Source of the DNA: an uncultured Bacteroidales bacterium
Lineage (GTDB): Bacteria > Bacteroidota > Bacteroidia > Bacteroidales > P3
Length of the DNA: 34,824 bases
Reading direction: 5' to 3'
Assembly: GCA_944320465.1 (NCBI GenBank)
Contig: CALUHO010000035.1
Coordinates: forward strand, 1 to 34,824
Below are positions 23,889-31,797 of this stretch, in pieces. Within the stretch, counting starts at the first letter, position 1. Each line of letters opens with the position of its first letter. Position numbers and translations under genes: made by a program. Under the pieces are notes generated by a model. That model was not told where the DNA came from. It saw only the letters and a list, made by a program, of their open reading frames with translations, and searched no databases.

Positions 23889-24092
23889 ATGGAGAAGATT
23901 TGCCCTAAGTGCGGGAAATCGTTTGAATGCCGCCACGATTTGAGTTGCGATTGCATGAAAGTACGCTTGAGTCCGCAGGCAAGGCTGTATGTTGCCGGGC
24001 AATATCTTGGGCAATGCCTTTGTCTGGATTGCCTGAGGCAGATTGCCGGACGGTTCGAGGGGGCGGAAGAACAGTCTATGGCTCGGGGCTAG
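23889..24092 (+). CDS. Small cysteine-rich CWC-type protein
   Basis: A 67-residue protein with six or more cysteines: ICPKCGKSFECRHD, LSCDCMKVRLSPQARLYV and GQCLCLDCLRQIAGRFE. This is the pattern of the cysteine-rich CWC family, presumed zinc-binding, function unknown. The start codon directly follows a family B repeat, so any ribosome binding site or promoter must come from the repeat, whose 3' end has no clear Shine-Dalgarno. uvrA follows 101 bases later. Confidence 0.7.
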   Translation: MEKICPKCGKSFECRHDLSCDCMKVRLSPQARLYVAGQYLGQCLCLDCLRQIAGRFEGAEEQSMARG

Positions 24093-24103
24093 GGATTTTT
24101 TTG

Positions 24104-24111
24104 TAAATTCG
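24104..24111 (+). promoter_or_regulatory. Candidate -7 box for uvrA
   Basis: TAAATTCG, like the exbB box, fits TAnnTTTG with one change and lies about 80 bases before the uvrA start. No clear -33 element. Confidence 0.35.
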
Positions 24112-24193
24112 CGCCTCGGCCTGCAATGGGGGCGAGGTTTGCTATTCTCGCATCTAAGCCGTTCCTGCAGGTTGCATTCTAAAGCCGGAGAAA

Positions 24194-27082
24194 GTGGCAG
24201 CAAAGAAAAAGGAACAAAAAGCGCGGCAAGAGGTTTCTTCGGAAGCCTTGGCACAGCGCCAGATTATGTTGAAGGGTGTCCGGGTCAACAACCTCAAAAA
24301 TGTGGACGTAAGTTTTCCGGCGGGGAAGCTGACGGTTGTGACCGGCCTTTCCGGTTCGGGCAAGTCTTCCTTGGTGTTCGATACCCTTTATGCCGAAGGC
24401 CAGCGCCGTTACGTGGAAAGTCTCAGTGCCTATGCTCGCCAGTTTTTGGGAAGAATGGGCAAACCGGAGGTGGATTTCGTGGAAGGTATTTCCCCGGCTA
24501 TTGCCATCGAGCAGAAGACGATTAACTTCAATCCCCGTTCCACGGTGGGAACCGTGACGGAAATCTACGAATACCTCAAACTGCTTTACGCTCGTATCGG
24601 CAAGATTTATTCCCCGGTTTCCGGCCGGGAAGTCCGCCGGCATTCAGTGAGCAATGTGGCCGATTTTGTGAGCAAGCTTCCGGAAAGCACTAAGGTGTAT
24701 ATTCTGGCTCCGATCAATATCCGCAAAGGTTTGAAGATTCCCGAATATTTGCGGCTTTTGGAACAACGGGGGTTCAGCCGTCTGTACAAGGTGTGCAAGG
24801 AAGACGCTTCGTGTTCGGAAATGCTGCAGGTTAGCCAAGCGGGCGATCTCAGGAGTCTGGCGGGATATTACCTGCTGGTGGATCGTCTGGTTGTCAGGCC
24901 CGAAGAAGAACAAGGGTCATTGTATTCCCGTATTTTCGATTCGGTGCAGACTTCCTTCAACGAAGGGGATGGCATCTGTTATATAGAATGTTCGGCATCG
25001 GGTGCAAAGTCCCGTTTCTTAGAGTTCTCCAATCGTTTGGAGATGGATGGGATGAGTTTTGTCAAGCCAAGCCCCAACTTTTTCAGTTTCAATAACCCAT
25101 ACGGGGCTTGCAAGACATGCGAAGGCATAGGCACGGTTATCGGCGTCAGCGAGGATTTGGTGATTCCCGACCCTGCTTTGTCGGTTTACGAGGATGCGGT
25201 GGCCTGTTGGAGGGGCGAGAAGATGAGCGAGTGGAAAAAGGCGTTTATCCGTTATGCGGAAAAGGAGAATTTCCCGGTTCACCGGCCATACAAGGAGCTG
25301 AGCCAGAAGGAAAAAGATATTCTTTGGCACGGCGGCAAATATGCCAAGGGCATCGATGACTGCTTCAAGTTCATCGAGAAGAACTCCTACAAGATACAGT
25401 ACCGGGTCATGGCTTCGCGCTACCGGGGCAAGACCCTTTGCCCCGATTGCCATGGAAGCCGTTTGCGCAAAGATGCCGATTATGTGAAGATCAACGGCAA
25501 GAGCATTTCCGACTTGGTTCGGATGCAGGTGGACGAGCTTTCAGCTTTCTTTGATGATATCCAGCTGACCGCTTACGAAAGAGCGATTGCTTCCCGGATG
25601 CTGACCGAGATTCGCAATCGTCTGCAATACTTGAAAGATGTGGGCTTGTCCTATCTGAGCCTGAACCGGGCCTCGGCCAGTTTGTCCGGCGGTGAGAGCC
25701 AGCGGATTTATTTGGCCAATTCCTTGGGCAGCGCTTTGGTGGGATCCTTGTATATATTGGATGAACCCAGCATCGGCCTGCATTCCCGTGATACCGAGCA
25801 TCTGATCAAGGTGGTCAAGCAACTGCGCGATCTGGGCAATACCGTCATCGTGGTCGAGCATGACGAGTCGATGATGATGGCGGCCGATTATATCGTGGAC
25901 GTGGGGCCTTATGCGGGGCGTTACGGGGGCGAAATCGTGTTCGCCGGCACGCCTGAGGAATTGATGGAAAGAGGCACGAGTCTGACGGCCAAGTACCTGA
26001 GAGGGGAGATGTCGATACCGGTTCCGTCCTCGCGCCGTGCCTGGACTCGCTATATACAGATTTGCGGCGTGACCCGCAACAATTTGCAGGATGTAACGGT
26101 ACGGATTCCGCTCAATGTGATGACGGTCGTGACCGGGGTCAGCGGTTCGGGCAAGACCTCGCTGATCCGTCAGACCTTGTATCCGGCCTTGCAGAAGGCT
26201 TTGGGTACTTACCAAGGCGGCGAAACCCTCAAATACCGCAAATTGGGAGGCGATATCAGCCAGATACAGGCGGTGGAATTAGTGGATCAGAACCCGATCG
26301 GCCGTTCCAGCCGTTCCAATCCGGTCACGTACGTCAAGGCTTACGACGATATCCGGGAATTGTACGCCTCCCAGCCTTTGGCCAAGAAACGCCTCTATAC
26401 GCCGGGCTTCTTTTCCTTCAATGTGGAAGGCGGGCGTTGCGAATCCTGCCAGGGCGAAGGAACCAAGAAAGTGGAGATGCAGTTCATGGCGGACCTCTAC
26501 ATAGAATGCGAGGAATGCCACGGCAAGCGTTTCAAGGAGGAGGTGCTGGATGTGAAATACAACGGCAAGGACATATCGGAAGTCTTGGAAATGAGCGTGG
26601 ACGAGGCCTTGGATTTTTTCCCGGCCGATGCCGAGGAGGCGGTATTGAAACGCTTGCGCAACAAGTTGCAGGTCTTGCAGGATGTGGGTTTGGGATACTT
26701 GCATTTGGGGCAGTCTTCCAGCAGCCTTTCGGGCGGGGAAGCACAGAGGGTCAAGCTGGCGTATTTCCTGAGCCGGGGCAATGCCGAGGATCGGGGACAT
26801 ACCTTGTTTATCTTCGATGAACCTACTACCGGCCTGCATTTTCATGACATCCATAAGTTGCAGTTGGCTTTCGATGCCTTGATAGAACGGGGGCACAGCG
26901 TGCTGGTCATCGAGCATCAGTTGGATGTGATCAAGATGGCCGATTGGATTATCGATGTGGGACCTGAAGGCGGGGAGGCCGGAGGCCGGATTGTCTATGA
27001 GGGCGTTCCGGAAGGTTTAGTCAAGGTGAAAGAATCTTATACCGGAAGGTATCTGAAAGAGAAATTGGTTTCGAAAAAATAA
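24194..27082 (+). CDS. uvrA: Excinuclease ABC subunit UvrA
   Basis: A 962-residue damage-recognition ATPase of nucleotide excision repair. It starts at a GTG with GGAG six bases before. The two ABC modules are complete: Walker A GLSGSGKSS (residues 51-59) and GVSGSGKTS (648-656), signatures LSGGESQRIYLA and LSGGEAQRVKLA, Walker B ILDEPSIGLH and IFDEPTTGLH, and EHDESM/EHQLDV switches. The second zinc module is intact (Cys749/752 and Cys772/775). In the first, only CKTC (306/309) remains; the CxxC that precedes SFNNP in the enterobacterial protein is replaced by FSNRLEMDG. The murB-folC frame follows, its extended frame overlapping the uvrA stop by one base. Confidence 0.97.
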   Translation: MAAKKKEQKARQEVSSEALAQRQIMLKGVRVNNLKNVDVSFPAGKLTVVTGLSGSGKSSLVFDTLYAEGQRRYVESLSAYARQFLGRMGKPEVDFVEGISPAIAIEQKTINFNPRSTVGTVTEIYEYLKLLYARIGKIYSPVSGREVRRHSVSNVADFVSKLPESTKVYILAPINIRKGLKIPEYLRLLEQRGFSRLYKVCKEDASCSEMLQVSQAGDLRSLAGYYLLVDRLVVRPEEEQGSLYSRIFDSVQTSFNEGDGICYIECSASGAKSRFLEFSNRLEMDGMSFVKPSPNFFSFNNPYGACKTCEGIGTVIGVSEDLVIPDPALSVYEDAVACWRGEKMSEWKKAFIRYAEKENFPVHRPYKELSQKEKDILWHGGKYAKGIDDCFKFIEKNSYKIQYRVMASRYRGKTLCPDCHGSRLRKDADYVKINGKSISDLVRMQVDELSAFFDDIQLTAYERAIASRMLTEIRNRLQYLKDVGLSYLSLNRASASLSGGESQRIYLANSLGSALVGSLYILDEPSIGLHSRDTEHLIKVVKQLRDLGNTVIVVEHDESMMMAADYIVDVGPYAGRYGGEIVFAGTPEELMERGTSLTAKYLRGEMSIPVPSSRRAWTRYIQICGVTRNNLQDVTVRIPLNVMTVVTGVSGSGKTSLIRQTLYPALQKALGTYQGGETLKYRKLGGDISQIQAVELVDQNPIGRSSRSNPVTYVKAYDDIRELYASQPLAKKRLYTPGFFSFNVEGGRCESCQGEGTKKVEMQFMADLYIECEECHGKRFKEEVLDVKYNGKDISEVLEMSVDEALDFFPADAEEAVLKRLRNKLQVLQDVGLGYLHLGQSSSSLSGGEAQRVKLAYFLSRGNAEDRGHTLFIFDEPTTGLHFHDIHKLQLAFDALIERGHSVLVIEHQLDVIKMADWIIDVGPEGGEAGGRIVYEGVPEGLVKVKESYTGRYLKEKLVSKK

Positions 27083-27135
27083 TGCATGTGGCAGGTCGCC
27101 GACCGAGGGGTGGCCGGCCGGAAGCTGGAGGAAAG

Positions 27136-29439
27136 ATGAATATCAGAGAAAACGAATCCTTGAAGGGGCTGCATACGATGGGCTGTGAGCTGCAGAGCCG
27201 GTATTATGCCGAGGTGGAAAGCAAGGAAGACGTGCTGGATTTGCTGGCAGACCCGAAATACAGGAAATTGCCCAAGTTCTGGCTGGGGGGAGGAAGCAAT
27301 ACGTTGTTCATCGGCGATTTTCCGGGATTGGTGATTCGTCTGGCCAACAAAGGGATCCGGACGGAAGCCGATTTTAAGGAAAGAACGGAAATAAGGGTGC
27401 AGGCAGGGGAGAATTGGTCGGAATTCGTGCGGTATACGACTGATAAGGCATGGTGGGGCATTGAAAACCTTTCCGGCATTCCGGGATCGGTAGGGGGAGC
27501 CGTGGTACAGAACATGGGGGCATACGGCCAGGAAATCGCGGAGGTGATTGACCGGGTGGAAGTCTTGGATTTGAGTACGATGAAATTCAAGGAGATTCCT
27601 CAACGCGAATGCGGTTACGCTTACCGTTCCAGCCGTTTTAAAGGACAGAATCGCTGGTTGGTGTGGTCGGTAGTTCTCTCTTTGGGCAAAAGGCCCGCTC
27701 CTTGTTTGGAATACAAGGGTTTGCAGGAAATAGTGGGGGAAAAAACCACACAGAAGGAAATCGCGCAGGCCGTGTTGCGTCTTCGGCAGGAAAAACTGCC
27801 CGATCCGGCGGAGTTGGGCAGTGTGGGGAGTTTTTTCACCAACCCGGTGGTCTCGGAATCCGAGTTCGAGAATCTCCGGCGTGCCTATCCGGAGATTCCG
27901 GGGCATAAGGCGGATCAAGGCGTGAAATTGTCTGCTGCCTGGCTGATAGATCGTTGCGGATGGAAATCTTACCGGGAAGGCGATGCCGGGGTTTATTCCA
28001 AGCAGCCTTTGGTCCTGGTCAATTACGGTCAGGCCAGCGGAGGGGATATCTGGGATTTGGCCATGCGGGTCAAGGAAAGCGTGAAAAGGAAGTTTTGGGT
28101 GGACATGGAACCGGAAGTCTGCGTGGTGAACGGGGAGGAACGAATGAAAGAACAACGTTACGAGGAAGTTCTGGATGTGATGTACCATTGCTTGCCGATG
28201 TTCCATCGGATCGGGGCGGCGGCTTACAAGCCGGATCTTTCCAATACGGAGAAGCTGATGTCGGCTTTGAAGGAGCCGTATCTGCGTTTCAAGACGATTC
28301 ATGTGGCAGGAACCAATGGCAAGGGGTCCTGCTCGCATATGCTGGCTTCGATTTTGCAGTCGGCCGGTTACAAGACCGGCTTGTACACTTCGCCCCATCT
28401 TCGCGATTTCCGCGAGAGAATCCGGGTCAACGGCCAGATGATGCCCAAGGAGGCGGTCGTGGAGTTCTACGAGGAGCATGAAGACTTGTTCAAGAAGGTC
28501 AAGGCCTCGTTTTTCGAGATGACCGTGGCGATGGCTTTCGACTATTTCGCTAAGGAAAGGGTCGATATCGCGGTGATTGAAGTCGGAATGGGAGGACGGC
28601 TGGATTCGACCAATGTGATTACGCCCCAGTTGAGCCTGATTACCAATATCAGCTGGGATCACATGCAGTTCTTAGGCGATACCTTGGCCAAGATTGCCGA
28701 GGAGAAGGCGGGGATCATCAAGCCGAACGTGCCGGTAGTGATTAGCGAGGCGCAGAGCCAGACCCGCTTGGTCTTCGACCGGGTTGCCAAGGAAAAGCAT
28801 GCGCCCATACAATATGCGAGCCTGATTTATACCTTGCATAATCTGAGGAATGAGGGCGACCGGATTACTTTTGATGTGCAAAAAGCCGGGCAGCCGTATT
28901 TGTCCGGGCTTTCCTGCGATTTGACCGGCGATGAATACGAGTGCAAGAACATTGTCGGGGTTCTTTGCGCGGTGGATGTGCTGCGCGGGAAATTTTCGAT
29001 ACCGGAGGCTGCCTTGCGCCAAGGCTTGGCCAGCGTGGTGTCCAAAACCGGATTGCTGGGACGGTGGCAGTGTCTGGGAAAGAATCCGTTGGTTTATTGC
29101 GACACAGGGCATAACGAAGGCGGCATCCGTTTGGTTTTGCAGCAAATTGCCAAGATCAAGTACCAACACCTGCATATCGTATGGGGCATGGTCAAGGACA
29201 AGGACATCGACCATATCCTTTCCTTGCTGCCGCGTTCGGCTGTATATTATTTCTGCCAGGCACCTCAGGAAAGGGCTTTGGATGTGCACAAGCTCAAGGA
29301 AGAAGCCGGTTTCCATGGCTTGAAAGGAGAGGCTTACGCTTCGGTGCACGAGGCCTTGGATGCTGCCAAGGCGAATGCCGGCAAGGAGGATTTGATTTAT
29401 GTGGGAGGCAGCACCTTCGTGGTGGCGGAGATTTGCTGA
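27136..29439 (+). CDS. MurB-FolC fusion: UDP-N-acetylenolpyruvoylglucosamine reductase + folylpolyglutamate/dihydrofolate synthase
   Basis: A 767-residue frame starting at ATG 27136, which has GGAGG seven bases upstream. Residues 1-336 are a complete type I MurB: FAD-binding FWLGGGSNTLFIG, NLSGIPGSVGGAVVQNMGAYG, the catalytic serine in GSVGSFFTNP (Ser232) and the C-terminal EPEV glutamate (Glu325). Met337 starts a complete FolC: HVAGTNGKGS (P-loop Lys396), YTSPHLRDFRERI, EVGMGGRLDSTNVI, NISWDHMQFLG, EEKAGIIK, a late DTGHNEGG and a closing YVGGSTFVVAE. MurB makes UDP-N-acetylmuramate; FolC adds glutamates to folates. No stop codon separates them. GAGGAA six bases before the Met337 codon (28144) means FolC could also be made alone. 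A missed stop through sequencing error is possible. It lies 53 bases after uvrA. Confidence 0.85.
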   Translation: MNIRENESLKGLHTMGCELQSRYYAEVESKEDVLDLLADPKYRKLPKFWLGGGSNTLFIGDFPGLVIRLANKGIRTEADFKERTEIRVQAGENWSEFVRYTTDKAWWGIENLSGIPGSVGGAVVQNMGAYGQEIAEVIDRVEVLDLSTMKFKEIPQRECGYAYRSSRFKGQNRWLVWSVVLSLGKRPAPCLEYKGLQEIVGEKTTQKEIAQAVLRLRQEKLPDPAELGSVGSFFTNPVVSESEFENLRRAYPEIPGHKADQGVKLSAAWLIDRCGWKSYREGDAGVYSKQPLVLVNYGQASGGDIWDLAMRVKESVKRKFWVDMEPEVCVVNGEERMKEQRYEEVLDVMYHCLPMFHRIGAAAYKPDLSNTEKLMSALKEPYLRFKTIHVAGTNGKGSCSHMLASILQSAGYKTGLYTSPHLRDFRERIRVNGQMMPKEAVVEFYEEHEDLFKKVKASFFEMTVAMAFDYFAKERVDIAVIEVGMGGRLDSTNVITPQLSLITNISWDHMQFLGDTLAKIAEEKAGIIKPNVPVVISEAQSQTRLVFDRVAKEKHAPIQYASLIYTLHNLRNEGDRITFDVQKAGQPYLSGLSCDLTGDEYECKNIVGVLCAVDVLRGKFSIPEAALRQGLASVVSKTGLLGRWQCLGKNPLVYCDTGHNEGGIRLVLQQIAKIKYQHLHIVWGMVKDKDIDHILSLLPRSAVYYFCQAPQERALDVHKLKEEAGFHGLKGEAYASVHEALDAAKANAGKEDLIYVGGSTFVVAEIC
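28144..29439 (+). other. folC: Possible independently translated FolC (internal start)
   Basis: ATG at 28144 in the frame of the preceding fusion, with GGGGAGGAA ending four bases upstream. A 431-residue product from here has the normal FolC length and N-terminus (MKEQRYEEVLDVMYHCLPMF). This suggests two ancestral genes whose intervening stop was lost, with the FolC ribosome binding site kept. Confidence 0.5.
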
Positions 29440-29528
29440 TAGGCCGGTATCCGGGCTTTTATGCCAGGATGCTACGGGCGGTTGGGTAGAGGTGATGGTC
29501 TGGAAAACTTGCATGACGATGGATATTA

Positions 29529-29733
29529 AGAAGCTGTTTAAATTTATTTGTTTAGGCCATCGGGAGGGGATTTCGAGGGATTTTGCTGCGTTTTTCAAAG
29601 GAGGATAGCTAAGCTATCTGACGTGAAAAACGCAAAAAAGACCCGAAATAGCCCCCGATGGGCAAACAAAATCCTGAAACCGGTTCCTGAAAATTCATTT
29701 TTTCAGGATTGCAAGAAATTTTAAACAGCTTCT
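29529..29733 (+). repeat. Family B palindromic element, copy 3
   Basis: A 205-base element reading identical to copy 1 (23477-23681), with AGAAGCTGTTTAAA and its inverted copy at the ends. It fills most of the gap between the murB-folC frame and the YfcC gene, and its right end lies 12 bases before that gene's ATG. No target-site duplication is evident. Confidence 0.9.
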
Positions 29734-29745
29734 AACAATATTTGA

Positions 29746-31410
29746 ATGCCAATGAAGAAAATACCGGGAACGTTCACGATAGTCTGCTATATCATTCTTG
29801 CAGCGGCATTGCTGACTTGGATAGTGCCGGGCGGGGAATACTTGCGGGAAGCTCGGATGGTGAATGGGGTCGAGCGGGAGATGGTGGTGGACGGTTCTTT
29901 CCATTATGTGGATAAAAGTCCGCAGACTTTTTCCGTCTTTTTCGCTTTGTTCCAAGGCTTTGTGGAGAATGCGGGCATCATTGTGTTCGTGCTGATGGTA
30001 GGCGGAGCCTTTTGGATATTGAACAGCACCAAGGCTATCGATACCGGCATCAAGGAATTTGTGGCTTTTACGCGGCGGTGCCGGCAGAAGAGATGGCTTG
30101 CCAAAGTAGATGTGGATTCTTTGGTGCTTGTTGTCATTATGTTGATGTTCAGCGTTTTCGGTTCGGTGTTCGGCATGAGCGAGGAGACAATCGCCTTTAT
30201 TGTCATTTTCGTGCCGATGGCGGTCTCGATGGGGTATGATTCGATAACCGGGGTCTGCATCTCGTATTTGGCGGCGCATGTGGGTTTTGCCGGGGCTACG
30301 CTGAATCCTTTCACGATAGGTATCGCGCAAGGCATTGCCGGCATTCCTTTGTTTTCCGGTCTGGAGTACCGGGTGGTTTGCTGGTTTGTCCTGACAACGG
30401 TGGCGATAATATTCGTGCTTTGGTATGCCTGCCGGGTCAAGAAGAATCCGCAGAAATCCTTGACATGGAAGATAGACCAGTATTGGCGGGACAGGGTGGC
30501 GATGCCGGAGATGGCCGAAGGTGCGCCGGCCGGGGATTTTTCCGGTGAAAGCACGGTTTCGGGGAAGGCTTGCGGAAAACGTGCCGGACGGCTTTCGTTC
30601 AAGGCGATGCATGTCGTTTTCGGCTTTTTGGTGCTGGTTCAGGCTTGGTTTGCGTTCCGTTACCCTATGACGAGCCTGCATATCGGACAAGAGAGCTGGA
30701 ATTTGCCGTTTATTCCGGTATTTGCCGTTTTGTATCTGCTATGGGGCTTGCTGGCGGTACGCAAGTCGGTGGCGGCTTTCAATTTGCAGCTGTTGTTCTT
30801 CACGGTGGTCTACTTGGTCATCGGGGTCTTGGGTTATGGCTGGTATGTGATGGAAATTTCGGCTTTGTTCCTGGCGATGGGGATATTTTCCGGCTTGGCG
30901 GCCGGTCATGGCTTGGACAGGGTGATGGGACTGTTCCAGGAAGGGGCGCGGGATATTCTCGGGCCGGCCATGGTGATAGGTTTGGCGGGAGGGATTATCT
31001 TTGTGCTGCAGGAAGGTCGTGTGATTGACACGATTCTGCACGGGGTTTCATCGGCCATGAGCCGAATGGGAGAAGTGGCTTCGGTGGGTTCCATGTATGG
31101 ATTCCAGACTTGCCTGAACCTGATTATGCCTTCGGGAAGCGCCAAGGCGGCTTTGACGATGCCCATCATGAGCCAGTTTTCCGATTTGGTGAATATCTCG
31201 CGGCAGACTACCGTGCTGGCGTTCCAGTTCGGGGACGGCTTCACGAATATGATTACTCCGGTATCCGGTGTGCTGTTGGGAGTCCTGGGGGTGGCTCGGA
31301 TTCCTTACGCGCTTTGGTTCAAGTGGGTGTATAAGTTTATTTTGCTGTTGATAACGGTGGGATTTTTATTGTTGGTGCCGACGTTGTTCCTGCCTCTCAA
31401 CGGTTTTTGA
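29746..31410 (+). CDS. YfcC-family membrane carrier (DcuC/C4-dicarboxylate anaerobic carrier superfamily)
   Basis: A 554-residue inner-membrane protein with about twelve hydrophobic segments; ATG at 29746, with an alternative at 29752. Family-like segments are TWIVPGGEYLR near the N-terminus, VFGMSEETIAFIVIFVPMAV with GYDSITGV, FAGATLNPFTIGIAQGIAGIPLFSG, and in the second half GLAGGIIFVLQEGRVIDTI, FQTCLNLIMPSGSAKAALTMPI and QFGDGFTNMITPVSGVLLGVLGVARI. The paired Asn-Pro/Pro-Ser-Gly hairpin regions are typical of the ion-transporter fold. Members are predicted to carry amino acids, peptides or dicarboxylates; the substrate cannot be read from sequence. The loop around residues 245-285 is long and charged. 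Transcription must start in or next to the B repeat. Confidence 0.82.
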   Translation: MPMKKIPGTFTIVCYIILAAALLTWIVPGGEYLREARMVNGVEREMVVDGSFHYVDKSPQTFSVFFALFQGFVENAGIIVFVLMVGGAFWILNSTKAIDTGIKEFVAFTRRCRQKRWLAKVDVDSLVLVVIMLMFSVFGSVFGMSEETIAFIVIFVPMAVSMGYDSITGVCISYLAAHVGFAGATLNPFTIGIAQGIAGIPLFSGLEYRVVCWFVLTTVAIIFVLWYACRVKKNPQKSLTWKIDQYWRDRVAMPEMAEGAPAGDFSGESTVSGKACGKRAGRLSFKAMHVVFGFLVLVQAWFAFRYPMTSLHIGQESWNLPFIPVFAVLYLLWGLLAVRKSVAAFNLQLLFFTVVYLVIGVLGYGWYVMEISALFLAMGIFSGLAAGHGLDRVMGLFQEGARDILGPAMVIGLAGGIIFVLQEGRVIDTILHGVSSAMSRMGEVASVGSMYGFQTCLNLIMPSGSAKAALTMPIMSQFSDLVNISRQTTVLAFQFGDGFTNMITPVSGVLLGVLGVARIPYALWFKWVYKFILLLITVGFLLLVPTLFLPLNGF

Positions 31411-31436
31411 AAAGATGTGCGTGATAACGGGTAATC

Positions 31437-31505
31437 TATTTCGTTGCAAGAGACATCGAAAATGCTCGCGCGCTTCGCATCTCACCCGTTCCGACACACA
31501 GATTG
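31437..31505. repeat. Decayed relative of family C
   Basis: The series TTTCGTTGCAAGAGACATCGAA, AATGCTCGCGCG, CTTCGCA, TCTCACCCG and CGACACA follows, in the same order, landmarks of the 128-bp unit at 10761-10888. It is shortened and lacks the inverted ends. It lies in the 387-base gap 31411-31797, with family A filling most of the rest. Confidence 0.5.
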
Positions 31506-31575
31506 AGGAGGATGACAAGTATGCCGGCTTGGCCGGGGAACGGCTTCGTCTGCCTGGGTCGATAGAAAGGGAAAT

Positions 31576-31778
31576 TTAAACCCAAATCGGTCATTAGACA
31601 CGCCGAGTCCGTTTCTGATTGGGAAAACGAGGCTTTCGGGCATCTTGCCCGCTTCTGTCCGCATCCTGTTTCTCGCTACGCCTCGACGTAGCCCGCTACG
31701 CCTTCGGCTAGGCGAGAAGCATGCTGCCTGACACAAGCGGGCAATCTCCCCAAAGTCTAATGACCGATTTGGGTTTAA
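31576..31778 (+). mobile_element. Intact family A element with 24-bp perfect terminal inverted repeats
   Basis: Ends TTAAACCCAAATCGGTCATT... (31576-31599) and its exact reverse complement (31755-31778) bound a 203-base element. Inside are the palindrome CGGGCATCTTGCCCG and a GC-rich hairpin built from CTCGC/GCGAG and GTAGC repeats. It encodes nothing. Perfect terminal repeats, fixed length and several copies fit a non-autonomous miniature element or a REP-like element; no transposase is present here. No duplication of target bases is evident beyond TTAA at the tips. It ends 19 bases before the aspartokinase ATG. Confidence 0.8.
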
Positions 31779-31797
31779 CTGAAACAAAGATAATACT

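Noticed and set aside
27037..28662. 541-codon minus-strand open frame
   Set aside because: It lies opposite the murB-folC frame, has shadow-like His/Arg/Pro composition and no recognisable domain.
29399..29608. Frame ending in FKFICLGHREGISRDFAAFF-type residues
   Set aside because: The tail is a translation of the family B element; similar peptides arise wherever the element occurs and are not a protein family.
29695..30690. 331-codon minus-strand open frame
   Set aside because: It is the shadow of the YfcC carrier and extends into the B repeat.
31785..31792. CAAAGATA, a minus-strand -7 box next to the aspartokinase start
   Set aside because: No -33 TTTG at the right distance, and it would drive transcription into the repeat with no gene there.
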